DNA of 64,000 bases. Origin: Agrobacterium tumefaciens (GTDB lineage Bacteria > Pseudomonadota > Alphaproteobacteria > Rhizobiales > Rhizobiaceae). The stretch lies in NCBI GenBank assembly GCA_025560025.1, contig CP048485.1:1736001-1800000 (forward strand). Direction: 5' to 3'. The notes beneath the pieces are model-generated. The model searched no databases, was not told where the DNA came from, and was given only the letters and a program-made list of their open reading frames with translations. Of this stretch, positions 57,357-64,000 are shown in pieces; position 1 is the stretch's first letter, and every line of letters starts with the position of its first letter. The position numbers and the translations under genes are program-made.

Positions 57357-59002
57357 AGAGAACAGGCGGACAGTTGATCGTCGAAGCGCTGAAGGCCAAT
57401 GGCGTCTCCCGCGTTTCCTGCGTTCCGGGCGAAAGCTATCTCGCCGTGCTGGATGCGCTTTATGAAAGCGGCATCGAAACCGTGGTCTGCCGCCAGGAAG
57501 GCGGCGCCGCCATGATGGCCGACACCTGGGGCCGGCTGACCGGCGAACCCGGCATCTGCATGGTGACCCGCGGACCGGGCGCCACCAATGCCTCGGCGGG
57601 CCTGCACATTGCGCGGCAGGATTCCATTCCGATGATCCTCTTCATCGGCCAGGTGCAGCGCGAAGCGCGTGAGCGCGAGGCGTTTCAGGAAGTGGAATAT
57701 CGCCGCGCCTTCACCGAATTCGCCAAATGGGTGGGTGAGATCGACGATGCCCGCCGCATTCCCGAATTCGTCACCCGCGCCTTTGCCGTCGCCACCTCCG
57801 GCCGCCCCGGCCCGGTGGTTCTGACGCTGCCCGAAGACATGCTGGTGGAAGAGGTCGAAGCGCCCAAGGCAAAGCCCTATACCCCTGTCGAGGCGCATCC
57901 CGGTCCGTCACAGATCGCCGCCTTCGCAAAAATGCTTGGCGAGGCGAAGCGCCCGGTCTTCATCATCGGCGGCACCCGCTGGTCCGAGGAAAGCGTCGCG
58001 GGCTTCAGGGCATTTGCGGAAAACAACAAGCTGCCTGTCGGCTGTTCCTTCCGCCGCCAGATGCTGTTCGATCACCTCAGCCCCTCCTATGCGGGCGATG
58101 TCGGCATCGGCATCAATCCGGCACTGGCCAAGGAGATCAAGGAGGCCGATCTCGTGGTGCTTCTCGGCGGCCGCCTCTCCGAAATGCCGTCTTCCGGCTA
58201 TACGCTGCTCGACATCCCCTACCCGTCGCAGAAACTCGTCCATATCTATCCGGAAGCCGAAGAGCTTGGCCGCGTTTACCGCCCCGATCTCGCGATCTGC
58301 GCTGCACCGGATGACTTCGTTGCCGCCCTCTCTTCGCTTACGCTTTCCGCAAATGTATGGACGGATCGCACCGCCGCCATGCATGCGGCCTATCTCACCT
58401 GGTCCACCCCGCCGAAGACCGGCCCCGGCGCTGTGCAGATGGGTCCGATCATGGACTGGATCGACGCCAATGTGCCCGAGGATGCGATCTTCACCAATGG
58501 CGCGGGCAACTATGCCACCTGGGTCCATCGTTTCCACCGTTTCCGTCGCTACAATACGCAATCGGCCCCGACATCAGGCTCGATGGGTTACGGCCTGCCG
58601 GCGGCAGTCGCCGCCAAGCATCTGTTCCCGGAACGCGAGGTGATCTGCTTTGCCGGCGACGGCTGTTTCATGATGCATGGGCAGGAATTCATCACCGCCG
58701 TGCGTTACGGTCTGCCGATCATCACCGTGCTGGTCAATAACGGCACCTACGGCACGATCCGCATGCATCAGGAGCGGGAATATCCCGGCCGTGTCAGCGG
58801 CACCGATCTCGTCAATCCGGATTTCAACGCCTTTGCCAAAGCCTATGGCGGCCACGGCGAAACGGTGGAAAAGACCGAAGACTTCGCCGTCGCCTTCGAA
58901 CGGGCACGGGCCAGCGGCAAGCCGGCCATCATCGAGGTGAAGCTGGATGCCGAAGCCATCACGCCGACACGTACCCTGACGCAGATCAGGACCGGAAGCT
59001 GA
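57353..59002 (+). CDS. ThDP-dependent enzyme (acetolactate synthase/decarboxylase family)
   Basis: The 549-residue protein has the three-domain layout of the IlvB/oxalyl-CoA decarboxylase family. The cofactor-activating glutamate is Glu49 in CRQEGGAAMMAD. GDG at 435-437, with NN about 30 residues later (VLVNNGTYGTIRM), binds the ThDP-Mg diphosphate. VTRGPGATNASAGLHIA is the usual N-domain loop. It is translationally coupled to the CoA-transferase upstream. It could be a CoA-thioester lyase/decarboxylase or a carboligase on a free 2-oxo acid. No small regulatory ALS subunit is nearby. Confidence 0.88.
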   Translation: MKRTGGQLIVEALKANGVSRVSCVPGESYLAVLDALYESGIETVVCRQEGGAAMMADTWGRLTGEPGICMVTRGPGATNASAGLHIARQDSIPMILFIGQVQREAREREAFQEVEYRRAFTEFAKWVGEIDDARRIPEFVTRAFAVATSGRPGPVVLTLPEDMLVEEVEAPKAKPYTPVEAHPGPSQIAAFAKMLGEAKRPVFIIGGTRWSEESVAGFRAFAENNKLPVGCSFRRQMLFDHLSPSYAGDVGIGINPALAKEIKEADLVVLLGGRLSEMPSSGYTLLDIPYPSQKLVHIYPEAEELGRVYRPDLAICAAPDDFVAALSSLTLSANVWTDRTAAMHAAYLTWSTPPKTGPGAVQMGPIMDWIDANVPEDAIFTNGAGNYATWVHRFHRFRRYNTQSAPTSGSMGYGLPAAVAAKHLFPEREVICFAGDGCFMMHGQEFITAVRYGLPIITVLVNNGTYGTIRMHQEREYPGRVSGTDLVNPDFNAFAKAYGGHGETVEKTEDFAVAFERARASGKPAIIEVKLDAEAITPTRTLTQIRTGS

Positions 59003-59054
59003 TATTACGCATGGACACGGCTCCGGCATGGTGTAAATCCTGACGCTCGCACGA

Positions 59055-59141
59055 CGTCATCCTCGGGCCTGTCCCGAGGATCCAATCACGTATCGTAAAG
59101 TTCATCGGTTGCAGATGCTCGGGACAGGCCCGAGCATGACG
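59055..59141. repeat. Intergenic palindromic repeat, family B copy 1
   Basis: An 87-bp element with inverted ends of about 28 bp: CGTCAT, then CTCGGGCCTGTCCCGAG, mirrored at the right end. It is nearly the reverse complement of the 60000-60085 element. It sits between the ThDP enzyme and the HugZ-like gene. Confidence 0.8.
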
Positions 59142-59191
59142 AAGGATGGGTCTCACACTTCTTTCAGCAGCCCTTTGGATCAGGAAACGAC

Positions 59192-59944
59192 ATGCCGGAT
59201 GCAGCCTCTCCCGTCATCACCCCGCGCGGCGCAAAGATCGAGCCCTCGGCCGGCGCGCCTTTCGAGGCCGTGCGCGTGGCCCGCGATGTGCTGCACACTT
59301 CCCGCACGGCAGCGCTTGCGACGCTCGATCCCGTCAGCGGCTACCCCTATACGACCGCCACCAATATCGGCATCGAACCGGATGGCACGCCTTTCTTCTT
59401 CGCGGCGGGGCTGACGCTGCATGCCCGCAACATGGAGGAAGACGCGCGCATCTCGCTGACGCTCGCCCCCTTCGGCAAGGGTGACGCGCTGACGCTGCCG
59501 CGCCTGACACTGGTGGGCAAGGCAGAACAAATCGGCCCGGATGAAGTGCCGCTCGCCATCGCGCGCTACATTGCCCGCTACCCCAAAGCGAAGCTTTATC
59601 TCTCCCTTCCCGACACGCGGCTTTACCGGCTGCGGACGGAAGGCGTGCAGATCAATGGCGGCCCGGCCCGCAATGCCAGCAACATCACCCCGGCCGATCT
59701 GCGTAGCGATCTGTCAGGCGCAGACGAACTGATGGCAGCGGCGGAAAGCGAAGCCATCCGCCTCAACGCCATCAAGGGCGAACCGGCCCGGCTTGCTGTT
59801 CTCGCCGGCGCAAAGACTGGCCGCTGGGCAATCACCTCCATCGACCCTGAGGGCATCGATCTCGCCTCGGCGAGCGATCTGGCCAGGCTATGGTTTGCGG
59901 AGCGGGTGACGACGTTGAAGCAGTTTGAGAAGGCGCTTGCTTAG
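59192..59944 (+). CDS. HugZ-like pyridoxamine-phosphate-oxidase-fold protein
   Basis: The 250-residue protein has a split-barrel domain at about residues 25-170 (LHTSRTAALATLDPVSGYPYTTATNIGIEPDGTPFFFAAGL) and a C-terminal DUF2470-like domain (LMAAAESEAIRLNAIKGEPARLAVLAG). This pairing is typical of HugZ/HutZ-type haem-utilisation proteins, and the domains are shared with some FMN-binding proteins. Haem degradation is possible, but no haem-uptake genes are nearby. It is flanked on both sides by family B repeats in inverted orientation. Confidence 0.82.
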   Translation: MPDAASPVITPRGAKIEPSAGAPFEAVRVARDVLHTSRTAALATLDPVSGYPYTTATNIGIEPDGTPFFFAAGLTLHARNMEEDARISLTLAPFGKGDALTLPRLTLVGKAEQIGPDEVPLAIARYIARYPKAKLYLSLPDTRLYRLRTEGVQINGGPARNASNITPADLRSDLSGADELMAAAESEAIRLNAIKGEPARLAVLAGAKTGRWAITSIDPEGIDLASASDLARLWFAERVTTLKQFEKALA

Positions 59945-59999
59945 CTTTTGAAGTGAAGTTTCCAAGCGATTCACAAACCTGGGACAATCCCTTCTCCTC

Positions 60000-60085
60000 C
60001 GTCATGCTCGGGCCTGTCCCGAGCATCTGCTGGCTATCAATTTGCGATAGGTGATTGGATCCTCGGGACAAGCCCGAGGATGACG
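60000..60085. repeat. Intergenic palindromic repeat, family B copy 2
   Basis: An 86-bp element with the same inverted ends as 59055-59141, in opposite orientation, followed closely by the ridA terminator. It lies between the convergent HugZ-like and RidA-like genes. Confidence 0.8.
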
Positions 60086-60117
60086 AAACGAACGTTTCGA
60101 ATTTTCTCATCAAAAAA

Positions 60118-60144
60118 GGCCGGGCCGCTTTCCGCGACCCGGCC
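60118..60144 (-). terminator. Terminator after the RidA-like gene
   Basis: GGCCGGG pairs with CCCGGCC around a 13-base loop. On the minus strand it is followed by six T, 26 bp after the gene's stop. Confidence 0.7.
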
Positions 60145-60169
60145 CTTTCTTAAAAACTCAGACGGATGC

Positions 60170-60511
60170 TCAGAGAGCAGCGGTCACGATGAACTCGACC
60201 TTGTAATCCGGCGTTGCCAATGGTGCACCGCTGGTGGCGCGGGCCGGCGGGTTTGCCAGGTCGATCCAGCCTTCCCAGACGGCGTTCATTTCGCCGAAGG
60301 TGGACATGTCGGAGAGATAGATGATCGTCTGCAGGATCTTCGACTTGTCCGAACCGGCAGCGGCCAGCAGGCGGTCGACTTCAGCGAGAGCAGACTTGCT
60401 CTGTTCCGTAACGCTCGTGCCTTCGCCAACCTGGCCGGCCAGATAAACGGTGTTGCCGTGAACGACGGCGCCGCTCATGCGCTTGCCCGGCTCGATACGC
60501 TTGATGGTCAT
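60170..60511 (-). CDS. RidA family protein
   Basis: The 113-residue protein belongs to the RidA/YjgF/RutC family of trimeric proteins, some of which hydrolyse reactive enamines formed by PLP enzymes. Marks are NTVYLAGQVGE near the start, ILQTIIYLSDMSTFGEMNAVWEGW, and the C-terminal PPARATSGAPLATPDYKVE. The last region has PARAT rather than the PARST/PARSAV plus catalytic Arg context of canonical RidA, so whether it is an active deaminase is unclear. It is followed by a terminator. Confidence 0.9.
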   Translation of the reverse strand: MTIKRIEPGKRMSGAVVHGNTVYLAGQVGEGTSVTEQSKSALAEVDRLLAAAGSDKSKILQTIIYLSDMSTFGEMNAVWEGWIDLANPPARATSGAPLATPDYKVEFIVTAAL

Positions 60512-60559
60512 GGAAAACTCCTGTTGATTGGCATTTAAAATAGAATGATGCGCGGAAAA

Positions 60560-60898
60560 TCAGCCGCGCAGGTGATGGGTCTTTTCGTAGATTGCCGTCG
60601 AGCGCGCGCCGGAACGGCAATAGCCGAGCATCGGGCGCTGCAATTCGTCCAGTGCATCCACCATACCGGTAACGGCATCGGCATCGACGCCATAGCGGCC
60701 GACCGGCACATGCATGATGGTGAGGCCAAGCTGCTCGGCACGCTCGGCAATATCGGCGAAAAGCGGCTGGCCGTCTTCTTCGCCGTCAGGGCGGTGGCAG
60801 ACGATCGACTTGAAGCCGAGCGCCTTGATCTCGTCGAGATCGGCGACGCTGATCTGTCCCGTTACCGAATATTCGTCGTCTATGCGCCTGATATCCAT
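60560..60898 (-). CDS. DUF442/TIGR01244 phosphatase-like protein (Blh N-domain type)
   Basis: The 112-residue protein matches the DUF442 family, which resembles dual-specificity phosphatases and forms the N-terminal part of Blh (beta-lactamase-like hydrolase) proteins linked to sulfide detoxification. The P-loop reads GYCRSGARSTAI, with Cys94 and Arg99 as CX4R instead of the usual CX5R. INLRPDGEE-like residues appear as VCHRPDGEEDGQP. It stands alone here, without the metallo-hydrolase or BigR-type regulator. It is 48 bp upstream of the RidA gene on the same strand. Confidence 0.82.
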   Translation of the reverse strand: MDIRRIDDEYSVTGQISVADLDEIKALGFKSIVCHRPDGEEDGQPLFADIAERAEQLGLTIMHVPVGRYGVDADAVTGMVDALDELQRPMLGYCRSGARSTAIYEKTHHLRG

Positions 60899-61015
60899 GT
60901 CATGCCTCCGCTGAAACCGGCGTCCGCGCCGCTGGCTGTCACCCTTGAAATCCGCATCCGATGTAAGCGGTCAAACCCCGTGCGTCAATGATGGCGCCCC
61001 GTCATTCGCTACAGT

Positions 61016-61879
61016 TCAGAGGATGGAAAAGCGCAGGCCGAAGGAACGGCTTTCACCCGGCTGGAGAATATTGAACTCGCCGGAAGCCTCAAGCTCGCTC
61101 CGCCCCACCCAGCGATGCGAAACCGGCTCGATGCCGAGCACATTGGCCGGCGCCTGCTGGTTGCGCCACATCTGCAGATAGGGCAGCGTTTCCGTACGAA
61201 AACGCACGGTCAGCGTCTTCCCGCCAATGGCCGCAATCGGTCCGAGCGTGAGCGACGCCCACTCGTCATCACCGGCGGGAACGCAGAAAACATTGCCCGG
61301 CTCTTCGCCGAAACGCCAGCCGTGGCCGCCGCCTTCCAGCATCGCGCCTTCAAGCCGCACGGCATCGTCGAAGAGGCGCGCGCCGATATTCATGTGATAC
61401 ATCAGAAACACCGGGATCGGCCGCGCCGAGGTGTTGACGATCTTATCATCGAGGCTGACTTCGCCGCTTTCCCCGTCGATACGCCATGTCCGTTCCAGAA
61501 GGGCCGTGCCGCCATCTGCAAGCTTCACGGGAACCTCGACGCGCGCCAATGCATTGGACTCATGAACATCGAACGCGATGACCGTCGCGGGATGCGAGGA
61601 AAAGGATCCATGCAGCGGATATCGACGCCCCTCACCGTCGCCATCGATCGGTTCGGGATGGCGGATATGATCGGGACCGCAAGTGAACAGAAAGCCTTCC
61701 AGCGAGTGGTCGATGCGTGCATCGCCATCATCGGGAATGGCGCGGCCGGGCGCGATGTCGATACCATCGACGACACAGGAGCCGATATCGAAAACGGAGG
61801 TTTCATCAAGGAAAATGCGCGGCGATCTGCCAGCCTGAAACGAACGCAAGAAAACCTCCCTGTGGCAGTAAAAACGCAT
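61016..61879 (-). CDS. DUF4432 family (aldose 1-epimerase-like) protein
   Basis: The 287-residue protein fits DUF4432, which shares the galactose mutarotase beta-sandwich. Marks are SCVVDGIDIAPGRAI, HSLEGFLFTCGPDHI, YPLHGSFSSHPA and the late VLGIEPVSHRWVGRSELEASG. The HG and EP residues occupy active-site-like positions, so it may epimerise or bind a sugar. No sugar transport genes are adjacent, and the start of the frame is the only sensible one. Confidence 0.78.
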   Translation of the reverse strand: MRFYCHREVFLRSFQAGRSPRIFLDETSVFDIGSCVVDGIDIAPGRAIPDDGDARIDHSLEGFLFTCGPDHIRHPEPIDGDGEGRRYPLHGSFSSHPATVIAFDVHESNALARVEVPVKLADGGTALLERTWRIDGESGEVSLDDKIVNTSARPIPVFLMYHMNIGARLFDDAVRLEGAMLEGGGHGWRFGEEPGNVFCVPAGDDEWASLTLGPIAAIGGKTLTVRFRTETLPYLQMWRNQQAPANVLGIEPVSHRWVGRSELEASGEFNILQPGESRSFGLRFSIL

Positions 61880-62005
61880 GAATCACGGAAACGCTACTAG
61901 TCGTGACGGAAATTAAGATTGCATTAACCGCGAATTCACCTTTTTCACAATAGGGTCAAGATTGCGGTGTGTTTATCGGTGAACGAAGCAAGGGATAGCA
62001 GAATC

Positions 62006-63397
62006 GTGAAACAGTTTCTTAACGCAGCTCTGGGTCTGACAGTCGCGGTAGTGGCGGTTTTCGCCCCGCTACAGGCTGGCGCGCAGCAGCGTTATGGCGA
62101 TCAGCAGACAATGCTGGTGACCCCTGATGGTCGCGTGCTCGACTTCATGCCCGAACGCGGGGATATCGTCATCAGCCGCGATGCGATGGGACGCACGGTG
62201 TTTTACGACCAGTACGGCAATCTCCTGGCCACCGAAATGCCTTCCGGCTATCAGCAACGACAACAGCAGGTGCGCCAGCGCGACACCACCTATTATCCGC
62301 CTGCTCCCGGCGGCCAATATCGTGAGCCGCAACGCGACTACGGCTATCAGGACAATGGCAGCGTGCGCGACTACCGCGAATATCGCGGCGATGGTTCCGA
62401 CGACAATTTCTATACCGGCTCCGTTCCCGCACCCGGTGCAGTGGAAAGCGGCCCGCTCGGCCAGCCGATGCCGGGCGAAAGCACAACGGCCGCCGTTCCC
62501 CAGCCCGAGCATCTGATCGAGCGCCACACCCCTGTTACCACGCCGGTCAACCGTTCCCGTCAGGAAATCGTCGCGCTTCAGACCTTCCTCGACCGCGAAG
62601 GCATCTCGCCGGGCGTAATCGACGGCAAGATGGGCGACAACGTCAACAAGGCCATTGCCGCCTGGCAGGACATGACCGGCGAAAAGCTTGATCCGAACAA
62701 TTCCGATGACATTCTGGAACGCCTGCGCTCCTCCGGTGGCATGCCGATCGTCGACTACACCATCACCGCCGCCGATGCCGCCGGCCCCTATGTCGCCTCC
62801 ATTCCGGACGACTATGCCGAGAAGTCGCAGCTGCCCGCTCTGTCCTTCACCTCCACGTCCGAGGCACTGGCCGAGCGCTTCCATATGGATGAGAACTATC
62901 TGAAGGAACTGAACCCCGGCATCGACTTCACGGTGCCCGGCACCATCATCAAGGTGGTCAATCCGGGCGAGACGAAAAAGGGACAGGTGGCCCGCATCGT
63001 GGCACATAAGGGCATCAAGCAGGTCTTCGCCTATGGCCAGGACGGCAATCTGATCGCCGCTTATCCCGCCACCATCGGTTCCACGGATACGCCCTCGCCG
63101 AGCGGCACGCACACGGTCGAGCGCATCGCGCTCAATCCCGGCTACACCTATAATCCGAAGATCAACTTCAAGCAGGGCCAGAACGACAAGATCCTGCAGA
63201 TTCCGCCGGGTCCGAATGGTCCCGTCGGCACCGTCTGGATTGCCCTGTCGAAGCCGACCTATGGCATTCACGGTACGCCGGAACCCTCGAAGATCGGCAA
63301 GACCAACAGCCACGGCTGTATCCGCCTTACCAACTGGGATGCGACCGAACTGGCGAAAATGGTCCGCCCCGGCGTCGTGGTCGAATTCGCGGAATAG
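62006..63397 (+). CDS. L,D-transpeptidase (YkuD) with PG-binding domain
   Basis: The 463-residue protein has a signal peptide (KQFLNAALGLTVAVVAVFAP, cleavage near AGA), a Tyr/Gln/Arg-rich low-complexity stretch, a peptidoglycan-binding domain (ALQTFLDREGISPGVIDGKMGDNVNKAI), a LysM-like segment (EALAERFHMDENYLKELNPG) and a YkuD domain with HGTP ... SHGCIRL, catalytic Cys438. It should form 3-3 cross-links or attach proteins to peptidoglycan; these enzymes matter for polar growth in Agrobacterium. The start is a GTG at 62006; GTG codons at 61967 and 61979 are alternatives. A strong terminator follows. Confidence 0.92.
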   Translation: MKQFLNAALGLTVAVVAVFAPLQAGAQQRYGDQQTMLVTPDGRVLDFMPERGDIVISRDAMGRTVFYDQYGNLLATEMPSGYQQRQQQVRQRDTTYYPPAPGGQYREPQRDYGYQDNGSVRDYREYRGDGSDDNFYTGSVPAPGAVESGPLGQPMPGESTTAAVPQPEHLIERHTPVTTPVNRSRQEIVALQTFLDREGISPGVIDGKMGDNVNKAIAAWQDMTGEKLDPNNSDDILERLRSSGGMPIVDYTITAADAAGPYVASIPDDYAEKSQLPALSFTSTSEALAERFHMDENYLKELNPGIDFTVPGTIIKVVNPGETKKGQVARIVAHKGIKQVFAYGQDGNLIAAYPATIGSTDTPSPSGTHTVERIALNPGYTYNPKINFKQGQNDKILQIPPGPNGPVGTVWIALSKPTYGIHGTPEPSKIGKTNSHGCIRLTNWDATELAKMVRPGVVVEFAE

Positions 63398-63417
63398 GAT
63401 CGACCGAAAGAAAAAAG

Positions 63418-63451
63418 AAAAAGCCCGGCGGTTGGGTCCGCCGGGCTTTTT
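63418..63451. terminator. Bidirectional Rho-independent terminator
   Basis: AAAAAGCCCGGCGG pairs with CCGCCGGGCTTTTT (14-bp stem, 6-base loop), with T runs on both sides. It serves the L,D-transpeptidase and the convergent MFS gene. Confidence 0.88.
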
Positions 63452-63464
63452 CTTTGTTGGAATT

Positions 63465-64000
63465 TCAGCCGCGCTTTTCCGTGAGGAAATATAGAAGGGC
63501 GGCCACCGGCAAGGCGAAACCGATCCACGAGGCGGCTTGCCACTCACCCACCGCATAGGCCCAGCCGCCGACGGCAGAGCCGATCGCGCCGCCCATGAAA
63601 AACGTCGCCATGTAAACACCGTTCAGGCGGCTGCGGAATTCCGCTCCCAATGTGAAGATGGCGCGCTGGCCGAGCACCAGATTGGTGGTAACGCCGAAAT
63701 CCAGAACGATCGCCGCGATCACCAGAATTCCAAGGGCAAGATGCGATCCTTCAGGCGCGAGATGCGTGACGGCGAATGACAGCGCCACCGCCACCAATGC
63801 CAGGAAAGTCGCCGCATAGGTCCAGCCCCGATCCGCCATTCGCCCCGCAATCGGTGCAGCGACCGTGCCTGCCGCCCCGGCTAACGCAAACAGTGCGATT
63901 TCACCCTGGCTGAGATTGAAATGCGGCCCGCTCAGATAAAGCGGCGTCGTGGTCCAGAACAGGCTGAAGGCGGCGAACAGGAAGGCGTGATAGATCGCCC
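63465..64000 (-). CDS. MFS transporter, C-terminal part (cut by window edge)
   Basis: The minus-strand frame stays open from the stop at 63465 through to 64000, giving 178 residues. It begins [21 protein letters not shown], then [29 protein letters not shown], which is the MFS signature loop, and ends with hydrophobic segments to [11 protein letters not shown]. The internal ATG at 63839 is not the true start. It looks like a sugar- or drug-type MFS exporter (about six helices present). The substrate is unknown. Confidence 0.88.
   Translation of the reverse strand, partial: AIYHAFLFAAFSLFWTTTPLYLSGPHFNLSQGEIALFALAGAAGTVAAPIAGRMADRGWTYAATFLALVAVALSFAVTHLAPEGSHLALGILVIAAIVLDFGVTTNLVLGQRAIFTLGAEFRSRLNGVYMATFFMGGAIGSAVGGWAYAVGEWQAASWIGFALPVAALLYFLTEKRG

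Noticed and set aside
59055..60085. Insertion sequence or transposon
   Set aside because: No transposase is present. The flanking repeats are short palindromic elements also found singly in such genomes.
63465..63839. MFS gene starting at the ATG at 63839 as a complete 124-residue protein
   Set aside because: The frame continues upstream to the window edge with clear MFS sequence, so the ATG is internal.

Overview
This window reads as a piece of a Rhizobiales chromosome, most likely the circular chromosome of an Agrobacterium. That rests on recalled family knowledge: an isolated cheW near ligA, a long FtsZ with a rhizobial linker, betaine-lipid genes (btaAB), the ArsR-methyltransferase regulator beside metF, and RIME-like intergenic palindromic repeats. 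G+C is high and almost all of the sequence codes. There is no IS element, prophage, CRISPR array or tRNA that I can see. The only RNA gene found is the RNase P RNA (rnpB).

Layout. (1) 1-5.7 kb holds mixed housekeeping and accessory genes: cheW, creA, a DnaQ-type exonuclease, a divergent LysR regulator/EamA exporter pair, a GNAT acetyltransferase and an APH-fold kinase. (2) 5.8-17.8 kb is a minus-strand block of DNA repair and envelope or division genes: ligA, recN, bamD, lpxC, ftsZ, ftsA, ftsQ and ddl, with one plus-strand LysE exporter inserted. (3) 18.3-20.5 kb breaks the division/cell-wall (dcw) cluster with an MHS-type transporter and a membrane GGDEF protein. (4) 20.6-34.6 kb is the other part of the dcw cluster, all minus strand: mraZ, rsmH, ftsL, ftsI, murE, murF, mraY, murD, ftsW, murG, murC, murB. 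Many of its genes overlap by 4 bp. mraZ is preceded by four TGGG repeats with a 10-bp period. A 25-bp CtrA-like motif is shared by the mraZ and ddl upstream regions.

(5) 35.2-37.4 kb is a compact three-gene cassette: a DUF350 membrane protein, a DUF1190/YgiB protein and a YgiC-type ATP-grasp ligase. Its function is unproven and it is the best candidate here for an under-described system. (6) 37.4-40.3 kb has rnpB and two tandem paralogous FAD amine oxidoreductases. (7) 40.4-50.8 kb is unusually rich in peptidoglycan hydrolases (two SLT transglycosylases, an amidase, a GH25 lysozyme and an MltB-type transglycosylase). Interleaved are a TerB-DnaJ protein, a PPi-type phosphofructokinase, a LysE-family protein and btaAB with a Pho box.

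(8) 51-64 kb carries a 25-residue membrane protein, sahR-metF with a perfect 16-bp palindrome, ettA, an alpha/beta hydrolase, a coupled CoA-transferase/ThDP-enzyme pair, a HugZ-like protein flanked by inverted repeats, ridA-like and blh-like genes, a DUF4432 protein, an L,D-transpeptidase and an MFS gene cut by the right edge.

The biological theme is the cell envelope. Peptidoglycan precursor synthesis and the divisome (dcw) are joined here by lipid A commitment (lpxC), outer-membrane assembly (bamD), wall hydrolases, an L,D-transpeptidase and phosphate-sparing lipids (btaAB). Start codons were moved from the longest open frame where a ribosome-binding site or family length supported it; these choices are stated in each entry.
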